Shown here: positions 27,156-39,791 of the stretch, one piece after another
How the letters are laid out: the number at the start of each line of letters is the position of its first letter
Position numbering within the stretch: the first letter of the stretch is position 1
Assembly: GCA_032622095.1 (NCBI GenBank)
Contig: CP136063.1
Span: forward strand, 74,935,980-74,999,979
Direction of reading: 5' to 3'
Length of the DNA stretch: 64,000 nucleotides
Source: Siphonodentalium dalli
Lineage: Eukaryota > Mollusca > Scaphopoda > Gadilida > Siphonodentaliidae
The notes under the pieces: generated by a model
Told to the model about the DNA's origin: nothing
The model's database searches: none
The model's input: only the letters and a program-made list of their open reading frames with translations
Made by a program: the position numbers and the translations under genes

Positions 27156-27671
27156 ACCCCCCCCCCCCCCTGGTCAAGTGGTCCTGCTAATATGCTATGA
27201 TGCTGGTGGTCCTGTTGAATTGCTATGTTGCGGTTAGGGCAAACTGATGAGTTACGAAAAAGTACCGTTATTTTTTCGAGTTGTTTTGGCTAATCCGATC
27301 GATTTGAGAAAACACAGTGTGTGTATGAAACATTCATGAACATATATATTTTTGACCAATATAATAATGCCTGAGCTGGTGTTTCTAAAACGACGTGAAT
27401 AACCATCTCTATTATAGTCGATTTTCAACAACAGATACAATCAGTATTAAAAATATTTCGCAATAAAAATGTTTTTGAATATTTGATATAATACGCATAC
27501 TGGCTTTTCCTGGATATGTTCAAATTATTGGAACACCGCGAAAAAGACAAATTAAAAAATATAACGGTACTCTCTGTTAACAGCATCAGTTTGCCCTAAC
27601 AGCACCATAGCAATTCAGCAGGACTCAGCCGCATCGTAGCACAGTAGCAGGACCACTTGACCAAGGGTGAT
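27156..27671. mobile_element. Foldback/MITE family 1, copy 2
   Basis: Same family as 12629-13155: starts in a C-run then TGGTCAAGTGGTCCTGCTAA and ends with the complement AGCAGGACCACTTGACCAAG. The inner AACTGATG/CATCAGTTTG and TTTTTCG segments are also inverted between arms. Non-coding. The C-run at 27160-27170 is a possible slippage site. Confidence 0.7.
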
Positions 27672-28074
27672 ACCGAGCAACTTGAAAGAGCGTGAACTGA
27701 TCATTAGAGTAGTGAGTGAAATAGGAACACTGATGTGATATGTGTGGATGTCAGCCATTAGAGTGATAATTGACTTCAAAATAGCCCAGTAAGGCTGACA
27801 TTCAGCACGGAAAAAGTAATTGTGGACATCAAGTAAAAATAAGCAGTTTCGTGCCAGCGTGTCTGTAATTCGAAGCCAGTGATGGATAGGCGAGTCATCA
27901 CACACGATACCGCGTTCATCATTTCAACGACAGATATGTCAGCAAATTACGGGAATAGAAAAGCGATTAAAGACCATCACGGAATTGGAAGCAGTTCACA
28001 CTAGTTCGTCATATACTCTCGTGGTCAGCAGGTGTGGTGCAAAATAAGAGTTCATGGTCGATATTCTACTGAGG

Positions 28075-29020
28075 CCAATCAGAGTGCGGGCGAAATAACA
28101 GTACAATGACGGAATATGCCAACTTGCAGCATGGAAGCTATTCCGTATTTTATTATATGCAATCAATTTTATATAATTCTTCAACTGAAGATTGCAAATG
28201 CTCCACCGATAACATGACCTCAACTTGAGATCATATCCACAGGTCATACTGATTGAAAGCAGGTCAAGGTCATGATGGCGGACGCGTAAGATGTGTTTTC
28301 AAATTAGGGAAGAAAAGCAATTATTAATTGTCGAATTCGACTTGCCAATTGTCCGAAATTCTAGTCGTGCCGACGTAAATTAATATTTGATAATATGACT
28401 AATGCCACTAAAAGACCGCTGTCATTGTTTTTGACAAAAATCCGAAGTTTGTCACAAGGAGGTGCTGGACGAGCTAAGTCAACAATTGACGAAAAGGAAA
28501 TGCGCGCAATTCAGATAACGGAGATCATAACTGTGAGTACAGTCGCTTTGAAAAACAACTTAATAACACCAGGCATTGAAGTAAACGGTCGAAGGGTCAG
28601 ATTGTAAGATACAGATAAGCCCGCTCTTTTGGTTACAATCGATCGACATTGATAACCCTGCATGCAATTCGGGACATATGTTGAAGGGCGCTTTAAACGA
28701 TCGCTGGCAGTGTGTGTTTGATATTGTGACCAACATATACATTTCAGAATTAAAGTGCATTATCGATAATTATGTTGAGGCTAATTACGAGTGCGGGCGA
28801 AATAACAGTACAATAACGGAATATGGCAACTTGCAGCATGGAAGCTATTCCGTATTTTATTATATGCCATCCTGTGCCATCAATAATATATATTTCTTCA
28901 AATGAAGATTACAAATAATCACCAATAACTTGAACTCAACTTGAGATAATATACACAGGTCATACTGATTGAAGGCAGATCAAGGTCATGATGGTGGAAG
29001 TGTAAGATGTGTTCTCAAAT
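28075..29020. repeat. Pair of ~220-bp direct repeats
   Basis: The block from GAGTGCGGGCGAAATAACAG through AGGTCAAGGTCATGATGG occurs at about 28083-28285 and 28790-28995. Between the copies a 70-aa ORF (28395-28607, plus) has no recognisable domain. Nothing else is supported in this interval. Confidence 0.65.
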
Positions 29021-29744
29021 TAGGTGACATGAGGTTGACAGAATGATCAGAAATTAAATTTTGTATTGCTGTTGGTGGATTCAAAGCGCGCATAATTTCT
29101 GATATGACAAAAATTATGTATATATTTACAATGTGACGTCTGAAAAATGTGTTGGCGGTGTTATGACGTCACCACTTATCACGCGACTGTCAGTGAGATC
29201 GTTTGTGGTTTATGTCAGATGAGTGGCCATGTCAGGCGGCTTTTTCCGAAATTATTGGGCGGCGACAGACGAGACTGACGCACCAATCAAGACGAGGACC
29301 ACGATGGTGACGATCAGATGATGACGACTCTAAATCAGTGGCGGATACATTCTATTTCAGACACAGAAACGACACACGGGATAATTCGGACAGTGAGGTA
29401 TGCGGGAAGGTGAATTCCGCGGTGGAGAATGGTGTGACCGTTATAAATGTGTGACATACATTAATACTGCGGATATACTAATTCTCAATGAAAATGTGGT
29501 GACAAAGATGACAAGAAATAAGTTCAAAGATGACAAGAAATAAGTTCACTTGAGCCCAACCGGGAAAGAGCGCATGGCGACAGCATTTACGGATTCCCCA
29601 AACGGAAGCCACAAATATGAAGCGGGGCAGGGACAATTCCTCGCCACCGGACAAACCGAAACCAAATTCATATTGGTTGCCTACTAACTGTGTTCCTGCC
29701 CACCCATGGCTGGAAACGATTTTATTCTATGTGCATGGACGAAA

Positions 29745-30077
29745 ATGTAGTAATGATGATGGGATTGAGATGATGCTGATTATAATTATTCTGATGATAA
29801 CGATGATGATGATGATGATGATGATGATGCTGATGCTGTTGTTGTTTTTTTGTTTTTGTTGTTGTTGCTGCTGTAGTTGTTGTTGGTGGTTGTGTTGTCG
29901 TTGTTTTTGGTGGTGGTGTTGTTGCTGTTGTTATTTGTGTTGTTGTTGTTGTTGTTGTTGTTGTTAATGATGTTGTTGTCATAGACGGTAGTGATGCTTG
30001 TGTTGTGGTTGTCTTAGATGGTAATGGCGACGATGCTGTTATTGCTGTTGATTATGAGCATGTTGATGATGATGGGA

Positions 30078-30115
<38 letters not shown>

Positions 30116-30770
30116 GATGATGATGATGAAGATGTTAAAGGCGAGGATGCTGCTGGTGTTATTATTATAGTGACGATGATGATTGTGCTGTTGTTGTTGT
30201 TGATGATGAATGATGACGACGATGATGATAATAATGGTGATGATGATGAGGATGACGATGTTGATGGTGGGGATGAAGATTATAATGATTATAATTAATT
30301 TGATGATGATGATGTTGATGGTGGAGATGAAGATGATAATGATTATAATTAATCTGATGATGATGATGTTGATGGTGGAGATGAAGATGATAATGATTAT
30401 AATTAATCTGATGATGATGATGTTGTTTTTTTGTTTGTTTTATAGATGATAGTGATGTTGGAGTTGTGGTTGTTATTGGTGATAGTGATGCTGGTGTTGG
30501 TAATAATGAATATGCTATGCTGATCATTACTTGATGATGATGAAGATAATGATGAAGATAATGAAGACGAAAATGTCATCATCGTTGTTATATATGTTAG
30601 TGATGATGGTGCTGGTGTTGTTGTTGGTGATGCTGGTCTTGTTGTTGTTGATGATGATGCTGGTAGTGTTGTTGTTGTTGATTGTGATGATGATGTTGTT
30701 GTTTACGTTGATGCTCGTGTTGTTGTTGATGATGATGGTGATGCTGGTTTCAAAGTATTTCCATCTAAAG
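29745..30770. repeat. Long trinucleotide/simple-repeat region
   Basis: About 1 kb made mainly of TGATGA and GTTGTT type trinucleotides, with a 60-bp sub-repeat (TGATGTTGATGGTGGAGATG and beyond) near 30300-30425. It produces long ORFs in several frames (poly-D, poly-H, poly-C, poly-M). I treat these as artefacts of the repeat, not proteins. Confidence 0.9.
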
Positions 30771-31257
30771 GCAGAAACGAGGATTCGGATTGGACTTCAG
30801 GTGGTGTAATGACAGTGAAGCCCGAAATTGAAAACAAATGTAAAACAGTAGAGAACGAATCAGATGTCTTAGAATTAATATTGGAAAAGAAACCTTGCTG
30901 ATAAGGGCGTATATAAACCGCCATAAAATACACGTTACGCAAATGCGGATCGGCATGTAGCAATGGACGAGGTATTGAAGCGCATTCGCGATCGTAACTA
31001 TAAAGTTATTAAGTTCGGTGATTTAAATTCGCGAACGTCAAATGAAGTCAGTTTTTATTTCTCATGTCAGTGACGCGGAAAATGAGTATCTTCTTGACGG
31101 AGAATCGTATCTCGTATAACTGATGTCTGAATGTAACAGTATACATATCACAGAACGGTTCTCGGAAGATCTGAAGATGAATCAAAATGGATATAACTTG
31201 CTAACATTTTGTGGGGGATTAATTTGTGTATATGTTACCGTCAGATTGTGAAATCAA

Positions 31258-31740
31258 TCATTTCATGAAACCACTGTGATGGTCAGTCATTGACTCCATG
31301 AAATGACTAAAACGTTCATGAAATGACTAAAACGTTCCTGAACTGACTAAAACGTTCATGAAATGACTAAAACGTTCATGAAATGACTGAATTATTGAGA
31401 ATTTCTTTAAAACAGTCTACCCGTGAGGGTCAATCACTTCATGAAATGACTAAAGTGAAATGAATAAATGGTTCATGAAATGACTGAAATATTGTGAATT
31501 TCTTTAAAACAGTCTACCCATGTGTGTCAATCACTTCATGAAATGACTAAAGTGAAATGAATAAAGTGAAATGACTAAATCGTTCATGAAATGACTGAAT
31601 TATTGCGAATTTCTTTAAAACAGTCTACCCGTGAGGGTCAGTCACTTCATGAAATGACTAAAGTGAAATGACTAAAGTGAAATGACTAAAACTTTCAGTC
31701 ATTTCGTGACATTACTGAAATATTATGAATTTCTTTACAC
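31258..31740. repeat. Nested tandem repeat (ATGAAATGACTAAA units)
   Basis: Short units of the form TTCATGAAATGACTAAAACG alternate with a longer segment containing AATTTCTTTAAAACAGTCTA. Together they form a higher-order unit of about 110-130 bp repeated roughly four times. No coding potential. Confidence 0.8.
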
Positions 31741-31759
31741 AGTATGCCTACGGCGGTAC

Positions 31760-32283
31760 GTATATATATATAGTTTAAACAGTATTTATTTTTCCCTCTA
31801 TGGACATTCAGATAAATAATTACAATAGATACAAATTTAGAAGAAAAATGGGATTAGGCAACAAGCCATAGGCTTATTTGAAGCCCTCTCCCTTGACAAT
31901 GGCACAGCCCTACTTGACTGCAAGTCAAGTAGGGGTAAATAATAGAGGCATAAAAAAGATCCATAGAAAGAAGAAATATGAGGTGGAGGCGAGACAAAGG
32001 GACAGAAGATAATGTCAGAATTTTAGAGAGAAGGTCAGAGTACAGAGTGTGAGGTGTAATTATATATCTGAACATGCATATAATTAATTTCAAATAAACC
32101 AAAAAGATATATAATAACACATTTCAAGGAAATAAAAAGTATTTATACATAATTTGTGATTGGAAAAATAACCATGTGAACATCTGCAGTGGTCCATCGA
32201 CCCGACGACCCACGTTGGAGAGACAAATAGCATCTCGGTTTATGATGTACCATGCAAGTTCAATATTGCAATTTTGGAACAGC
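31760..32283 (-). mobile_element. 3' UTR of the non-LTR retrotransposon
   Basis: Downstream of the ORF on the minus strand. It contains an AGTCAAGTAGG/CCTACTTGACT hairpin and the phrase AAGCCTATGGCTTGTTGCCT, and ends in a TATATA run near 31760. Related 3' tails occur at 16370-16495, 39792-39930 and 40800-40975, so the retrotransposon group has left several tails in the window. Confidence 0.55.
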
Positions 32284-34966
32284 TTAAGAGAAGAATCGTT
32301 GAAAGCGATTACTGGTTATTATAAATTTCTGAGCTGCCAAGAAGATTTTTTTATTAGTTTCATAGGATAATTCATCAGATCCCCATAGTAATAATTCACT
32401 AGTTATTGTTACATCAGATAGGGTATTAAGAAGTTCTTCTCTGTGTGAGGTATATTGAGCGCATTCCAGAAAAAAATGTCTAGCAGTTTCAATGCAACCA
32501 CACATGCAATAAGGCAAGTCTTTGAGGTGGTTATCTTTTAGATCGCTGTTAAGATTGCTACATCTTAATCTCAGCCTGGTGTGGTAAATTTGAGCTGTCC
32601 TAGAATAGCTGGTAAAGTAGTATTTAGGCTTTAATATATCAGGTTTAAGATTGCGTTTGAAATCGCCTATTGAAGTTGCTTCTTTAACAGAGTCTGGGAG
32701 TACATTCCACGAACGGACAGACGACGGAAGAAAGGATTGCATATAGTAATCATTATTACTATCAGGGGGGGGGGGCGTTTCATTGTATTTCTAGTGTTGT
32801 GGTCATGTAGTGAGTTACTTTCTGGGGGTACCATATTACTAATATAAGGTGGTGCCCTACCGGTTTTCATTTTGAAGAATTGGATCAATTTATGCTGCTT
32901 GCGTCTATCGTCAAGATATTCCCACCCGGCCTCATCTATCAACTTGGCATTACTAACACTTCGGGTTGCACCGGTAACTATTCTCGCCATTTCATATTGG
33001 ATGTCTTCAATATCATCTCGTAAGTAGTCTGGACAATTATCCCAAACGGGGGAGGCATATTCTAAAATTGGTCGAATGAAAGTGAAATAAATTTTTTCGA
33101 GAGACTTTCTGCTCAGCCTATATTTAAAACGTTTGATCATATTTAATTTTTTCCACGCTTTCTCGGTTATTGAATTAATGTGTGTATTCCAAGTGCCACG
33201 ATCGTCAAAGGTTAAACCTAAATGTTTATGCGCTTGCACGTCAGTGATTATGGAATTTCCCATAAATAAAATGGGGTGAAACGGTTGATCATTCTTGCGC
33301 GAAACTAGTAGTGTTTCAGTCTTGAGAGGATTAAATTTAACAAGCCATTTTACAGACCAACTGACTATCGTTTCAATATCTCGGTTGATTATACCAGCGG
33401 CTATATTAGGATTTTCAACCGTAAGAAAGATAGAGGTGTCATCAGCAAAAAGACGAATGTTGCACACGAGATTTTCAGTTATGTCATTTATATATATTAA
33501 GAATAACAGGGGTCCTAAAATTAACCCCTGAGGGACACCAGCAGTAGTTGCACGCCATTCAGATAGTTCAGTGTCAGCTGACACCCTCTGCTTTCTAAGT
33601 TCCAAGTAAGAAACGAGAAGATTATACACATTTTCCGTAATGCCAATTTGTTTTAGTTTGAGAAAAAGCCCTTTATGCCACACCTTGGCAAAGGCCTTGC
33701 TCATATCACAAAATACGCAACGAACCTCTTTGCCTTCATCTAGTGATCTACATATAGAATCATAAACTTCAGTCAACTGGTACACAGTCGAATCACCTCT
33801 TTTAAAACCAGACTGGTACATAGAAAGTAACCCGTTTTTATCAAGAAACGTCCACAAATGTTTATATATGCATTTCTCTAAAACTTTCGATAAACAGCTT
33901 AACAATGAAATTGGGCGGTAATTCGATAGAATACTTGGGTCTCCACTTTTAAAAACTGGACATACATTAGACAGCTTCCACTCAGAAAGATAATAACAGT
34001 TTTCACTAAATGCATTGCATAACAGTGTTATAGGTTCACAGAGTGATTTGGCACATTGTTTTAGGACCCTAGGATTTATCATATCTGGACCGCACGCCTT
34101 AGATGGTTTCATACCATTTAGAGCATCATAAACGTCAATTGTCGTTATTTTGAGCTCACCCAGCGTAGGGTTGCCCGTTACTAGTAGAGATTGTATGGGA
34201 AGATCATGTACAGAATCATCTATGCTGGATATATCACAAAAGTATGAATTTAAAGCATTAACTTTATCTACAGTAGAAATAATGTGCTCGCCATTGAGTT
34301 GGAGAGGGGGTAGTGAATTGCGCTTACCATTTGAGATTAATTTCTGAAATTGTTTCCACCATGTTGAGTTGTCGGAGTCATTAATAAGTATTGCATCAAT
34401 TTTGTTATCATAATCCAATTTGGCTTTCCGGACTGCGCTAATGACTTCGTTTCGTTTCGCCCGAAATTTACTCCATGTATTAGGTGTGTTTTTGATTTTA
34501 GCACTTTTATGCAATCTATTTCGTTGTCTCATTAGTTGTCTTAAACCGCAAGTAAGCCATTCTGGAACGTCCCTTCTAATATGTACAACCTTACTTGGTA
34601 TAAATTCCTGGCAAACTTGGTGGATTTTATCAGTATAATGAGTTACGAGAGTAGACACGGGAGTGGTGCGGACAATATCCCGGTAATCCCAAGCAGAAAA
34701 CGTATGATTCATTGCCTCGAAGTTAGCTCTATCGAAATTCCATATTCGTCGAGTAATTATTGACGCACGTTCAATGTGGAAGTTTAGTGTAATTTTTATG
34801 GGGCAATGGTACCGTATCATTTCTGGAAAGAAAGGGGACATAACTTCAGTTTTATCAACAATATCACCATAATTTGTTAAAAACAGATCCAGAGTGGTTT
34901 CTGAAGACTCCGTGAAATGAGTGCATTCATTAAAGACACGGTTGGCCTTGGCGATGGGTATCCTGT
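32284..34966 (-). pseudogene. Non-LTR retrotransposon ORF2 (reverse transcriptase), truncated and frameshifted
   Basis: The minus-strand ORF from 34841 encodes a reverse transcriptase of the CR1/Jockey-like group. NYRPISLLSCLSKVLEK (about residues 308-323), motif A with CDMSKAF (D379), GVPQG (436-440) and FADD (465-468) are all visible. In the same frame upstream to about 34966 there is only the tail of the endonuclease domain (an SETTLDLFLTNYGDI stretch), so the element is 5'-truncated. The frame breaks in a G-run on the plus strand at 32766-32775; the C-terminal part (GCIE...HFFLEC cysteine/histidine motif) continues in another frame at 32742-32284. Motif A reads AFAKV where AFDKV is usual. 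It is therefore a dead copy. Clade cannot be fixed by eye. Confidence 0.9.
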
Positions 34967-35859
34967 GAAAATATCTTCACCCGTCAAAAACCGCCACAAA
35001 CAGAAAGAACATCAAAATGTAGATAGACTTTGTCCGTATACAAATAAGAAATATCGCATAAACAGTATGTTATGGTCATATGTTTGACCATTGTTATGTA
35101 AACAAAAGCATAAAAAGTTACTTTTCTGGTGTTTGTTTATATTATGATGGTAAACATAAAGAGCGTTCTTTGTTGGTGAATACCTGATATGGAACTAATA
35201 AAGAGCGGTTATGCCATTTGTGTGTGATTAGACAGTAGCATTGTGCTGTCTTCTGTAACACAATCAGACTCTTGCTTGGGTAAAATATAGTAGGTCTTTA
35301 TGATAACATGCTGTGTACGCGATGGTCATGGTATATATGAACGGAAATGTATGCGTCTTAATGTTTTTCTGTTTACGGTGTTTGGAACAAATATGAATAT
35401 TTTCGACAATTAAGGCCGCACGTGCCTTTAACTAACTGGATTAATCCACATCTAGTTTTTAGACCATTTATTTTTGAGGCGCAGCTCGCGGAATTGTAAT
35501 TTTCATTGAAGTCACCTCCAATATATATATGTATATATATACGGCAAATACTTAAGATTAATACATGTTTATAAAATTGTTGCAGACCGAGAGTCAGACT
35601 CTCGGAGACTGGTATATTCCAACATAACTATTTTGTTTATCTATTGCATTATGTTGGTTTTTTTTCAATTATTTGATGAAGACAAATAAATAAATTGCAT
35701 CGAATTAAAATAATTTATTCAAAGTGTGAAATCAACTAAAAACAAGTTATTCTAGACCAGATATCACTTGTATAAACAGTTGTTATTAACATACAGCTGT
35801 GAAAACATAAAACAGCACAAGCAGGGCGCATGATGAAATGAAGGCGCATCGAGTTAGTG
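34967..35859. other. Non-coding stretch
   Basis: AT-rich, no gene seen. AAAGAGCGTT occurs at 35158-35167 and AATAAAGAGCGGTT at 35197-35210, two members of the motif also found in the Polinton. Confidence 0.5.
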
Positions 35860-36188
35860 GCAGGGGAAGTAGTGGAAAATAGAAGTGAAAATGACCAGTA
35901 TAAGTTAGCTCCAAGGAGCGGAATTCTGAAGGGAAGTTATTTCAGAAACAAGTTTGATATCTGCCCGAACGTGTATTGCAACAGAGTGATATATCACATA
36001 CAATCAGGTTTGTAGTCAAGACATCGATATGTGGTGGTCAAGGTTTCATAAAATGCTCGTGCAATGGTCCAAATAAATGCAAGACGAACAGATGTAAGTG
36101 CTTCAAATCAAAGCAGTCATGTAACAGCCGTTGTCACCACAGTTTGAGCAGTTCGAACAAATGTAGTACTGTGTTGTTTCATCTTTAA
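35860..36188 (+). pseudogene. C-terminal remnant of a transposon integrase-type protein with CXC-like cysteines
   Basis: Two frames together resemble the C-terminal tail of integrase-derived proteins. The first (from about 35881) reads YKLAPRSGILKGSYFRNKFD, similar to the YQLGTKxGILKxxxxRNQF pattern of that family. The second, in a different frame at 36032-36165, has a cysteine-rich CXC-like string with KCKTNRCKCFKSKQSCNSRC spacing. The frame change near 36000 and the missing core domain show it is a relic. Function is inferred only from the pattern. Confidence 0.5.
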
Positions 36189-36784
36189 GTGCCAATACTA
36201 GTAGTTTTAAATTGTATCATGTTTATGTTCAATTTATAAGTATCAATAAATGAATATTTGCGTGTTGTCCAATCCATAACATCTCCAATCATAAAGCACA
36301 AATTAATTTTAGTCATTTATGATATGTCAGGCCTCCAATTCTAGTCATTTCATGTCAATAGCATTGTGTACACGTGGTGAATTGTCATCGCCCGGTGAGT
36401 TATCTTCACTTGTGATTTGCCATAATTACTGTTTGGAAAGTTATTGTTTTGACAAAAAAATACAGAAGGCCGATTGAGCGGGGTAGATAACACTTTCGTG
36501 TCAGAAATAAAGCTTATAAAAACACGAGCCGACATGTGAACTCTATTCGGGTGCGTGTTCACGATGTTGTTTTAATTTTCCATATATATATTATATCTTT
36601 ATTTTCCTCCATTTACTGAAGAGTCATAAATAACGATACAAACAATAATACATGTAATATGAACATACAATGATCCAAAGTAAACTAGAAAATAATGTAG
36701 TAAACATAATTATACAATACGTGAGTATGATGTAAACGAGTGCTCGCACTCGAATGATTATATACATATAACATTGTAGTGAGA
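36189..36784. other. Non-coding stretch
   Basis: No gene. About 36586-36660 resembles a non-LTR 3' tail also seen near 39860-39930 (TATATCTTTATTTTCCTCCA or a close variant, then GAAGAGT). Confidence 0.45.
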
Positions 36785-36893
36785 TTATGATAATAATGAT
36801 GATTAGTGATTAGTGGCAATGTTGGTGGTGCTGATGATGGTAAGGAAGATGACTATGGCGTTTAACAATGGTGATGATTATGATGCCGACGAC

Positions 36894-36933
<40 letters not shown>

Positions 36934-37165
36934 GTGACGTTGATGACGATGGGGTCGAAGACGATGATGATGATGGTGATGGATGACGATGACAATGGTG
37001 ATAATGATTGTGATGACGACGACGGCGATAATAATTAAGATGATCATGCAGATGGTGATGATGATAACATCGAAGACGATGAGAGGATGGTGATGATGAC
37101 GACGGCGATGAAGATGGTAATGCTGTTGGATGTGATGATAATGATGGCAATAGTGATGATGACTT
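36785..37165. repeat. ATG/GAT trinucleotide microsatellite
   Basis: Imperfect GATGAT repeats, purest at 36893-36930. All three minus-strand ORFs here (poly-His, poly-Ile, poly-Ser) come from the same trinucleotide read in three frames and are rejected as genes. Confidence 0.9.
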
Positions 37166-38154
37166 ACGGTTAAGTATAGTATAGCTGTCGATGTTCATTT
37201 ACGTTTGGTGGGATTTCTGTGGGAAACCCGTTGCGCAAATTCAGAAACTATTGAAGTGGTTGCCAACGAAATGGTGCAGAATTTCTTCCGTCCAATTAGA
37301 AAAAAATGTGTTTTGAGCTCAACGCGAATACACTTGGCCCCAACAGTGGTGCCGACGACAACATGTGACAATCATGTGATCGGACCGATAATCACGTGAC
37401 TTCGTCTACAACACAAAATCTTCGGAATTTTTTTTAATCGTTATAAAAATAACGATTGGCGGTCGAATATTAGATTATGTGCGCCTAATGGACATTTTGT
37501 ATATATATTATCGGTATGTTGAAAGAAAATACTATATTTTTTTTCAGGATCATATTCCTTTAAAATAATCCAACGGAAATTGATTTCTGCCGGCTGTTCG
37601 ACACGTGGACAGGAACGTAGCGATTGGGCCTTTGTTGTTGGGATGGTGTCCCATTTAGAATTTCCAACTATATCCCCCTCCTTAAAGACCAAAATTCCCA
37701 GCCCTGTCTAACTTCATTGGTATATCATACCCCATGAATTGCAGTTTCCAAGCTAGCTAACACTACATTCACACTACATTTGGGTCCCAAACAAACATGT
37801 GCAATTTTCGCAGTATGGAACAGAAAAGAGCGTTCCTATTTAGTCGATTCCTGTAATTTCCTGATATGGTAGAAATAAAGTGCGTTTGTTTCCCTTCTGT
37901 GCGGGAAAAATGAAAACAGCTGGAAAATAGCTGTGACAATTGAAAGTATTTTTAGAGCATATGAATCCGGTACATCACTATCTCGTGTATTTGCCAACAT
38001 ATCTTATACCTCCTTCCAAATTACGTAGACATAACTTGGAAGCTCGAATGAGCCATGTCCGTTTAACAAATATTAGAATTCGAATATTGGTCTAAAACTA
38101 CATGTTAGTTGGAAACTCAAACTCGATATGATCTCAACATATTTTCGGTCTTAA
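37166..38154. other. Non-coding stretch
   Basis: Two ORFs (37205-37399 plus, 37441-37692 minus) have no domain signal. An AAAGAGCGTTCCTATTTAG phrase at 37825-37843 is one of the dispersed motif copies. Confidence 0.45.
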
Positions 38155-38222
38155 ATTTGTAACTGCTGTTGATTAACCCTTTGAGTGCCAGGTCCGATTT
38201 TTGTATCAACCCATATACCCAT

Positions 38223-38681
38223 GCCAATGCATTCTCTTATATATGTGAGTCGACCATATGTCGACTCGCATATATAAGAGAATGCATTGGCCTAACAAGT
38301 TTTCAGCATTTGTTATTATTTTTTACAATTTTTTACAATTTTAATAATTTTTGAAAAATCTACAAAACAAAAATGTTTTTTATTTTTTTAGAGCCGATTT
38401 TACAGACCGTAACTGTTGTTGATTAAGCTATTATACTAATACAATAAAACGGTTGACATATAATTTATCACTTTCATGACGGGAGACGCGCGCTGGTGCA
38501 GCATTAAAGATTATGTGCCAGAGCATTCTCTTATATATGCGAGTCTCTCATAGGGAACCTCGCATATATAATATAATGCACTGGCTTAGAATGTAAAGGT
38601 AAATATTGTTAGGCCAATGCATTCTCTTATATATGCCAGGCTCCCTGTGTGAGACTCACATAATATAAGAGAATGCATTGG
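38223..38681. repeat. Cluster of three dispersed hairpins
   Basis: Palindromes at 38223-38291, 38517-38584 and 38614-38681 share the arm GCATTCTCTTATATATG and its complement, but have different loop-proximal sequences (TCGACCATATGTCGA; TCTCTCATAGGGAA; GGCTCCCTGTGTGAGAC). The same arms form the hairpins of the TTAA MITEs at 1370-1761 and 41908-42281. A TTAACCCTTTGAGTGCC at 38173 looks like a degenerate end of the same kind of element, but I cannot find its partner. Confidence 0.75.
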
Positions 38682-39332
38682 TACGGTGTTTTCCCAACAT
38701 TTCAGGAAGCTCCAGTCATGGAAGGTTTAAGGCGATTGTATATGGACGCTTTGTAGTCAGATATCGAGTTCAAAATATGTAATATGACCAGGTGGCGGCT
38801 TATATAAGGTGGTCTAATCGATCCTAAGTAATAAGCTATGCACCTAACCGACCGAGCAAATTTGAGCCTCTAAATGTGTCGGTATCTCAGGCTGTCAGAT
38901 ATATATGGGGCGACTTTCTTCTATTTCACAACACGAATTATTGATATCACAAAATGTATATTAAGATATCATAAAATTGTAAGCACATATTCGATATATC
39001 ATATTTTGATATCATAAAATGGATTATTGATTTAAACAATATTTACTTGCCCCAATATTACATTTATGATGAACAACATTTAGATGATGGAAAAATGGAT
39101 TATTGATATCATTAATAGGTATAAATAGAAGAACGGCACCCCATACAGATATTACTATATCAGCCATTCATTAGAGCGCGCCGAGTATTTTCTGTTCTCC
39201 AAATTCTTGATAGCTGTGGTCCGCTGGGCATTTTATTTATAGATAATGTTTTTTTCCGGTTTAAAAGTCGAACTGCGCGACCAGAGGCCGAGTCCGGTAA
39301 AAGGTGAAGCTGGACACTTTTAGAATGCGTAT

Positions 39333-39791
39333 ATGTACACTTTTCTACCGTCAACTACACGTGCTTGGAATTGTTTACCCGACTCAGTAAAGATGACCCC
39401 TTCGTTGAAAGAATTTAAACGGACCCTAAATGTTGATCGTGCAAAAATAGCCAAATTTTACTATCAAAGTTACTCCAGGAAATCACAAGTTTATCATACT
39501 ATAATTACATTAGGCTGTAGTAACCTGAATAGAGACCTCGTCGTAAATCACTTGAAAGATTCTCCGTTTTGTTTCTGTGGTGAATATGAAATTGAATCAG
39601 CATACCAATTCTTTTTTCATTGTCCACTATATATTCAATAGAGAATAGAGTTATTGGCCGCTCTGCCAATAAGCAGAATATCAATTGATATCCTATTATA
39701 TGGCTCAATTGGTGAACTTTCTGATCGTTTAAATACTCAGATCTTTGTTGCCGTACAGAAGTTCATTTTACAAACTCGGCGTTTATCATAA
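39333..39791 (+). pseudogene. 3' end of a second non-LTR retrotransposon ORF2
   Basis: This plus-strand stretch encodes the same C-terminal region as 32742-32284: FLPSTTRAWNCLPDSV, then SYSRKSQVYHTIITLGCSNL, then a CFCG...HCPLY cysteine/histidine motif. It is clearly related to, but diverged from, the copy at 32.3 kb. The frame has an internal TAG at 39639-39641 and then stays open to a TAA at 39789-39791, where the homologous protein also ends. Upstream of about 39256 no RT core remains, so it is a 5'-truncated, mutated copy. Confidence 0.8.

Noticed and set aside
29617-30809. Long ORFs rich in single residues (poly-Cys, poly-Asp, poly-His, poly-Met)
   Set aside because: They follow the trinucleotide repeat in several frames and both strands at once; no real protein is needed to explain them.
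31258-31740. Possible CRISPR-like array
   Set aside because: The spacing is irregular, spacers are not unique and the host is eukaryotic.
36810-37198. Minus-strand poly-His, poly-Ile and poly-Ser ORFs
   Set aside because: Three frames of one GAT/ATG microsatellite.
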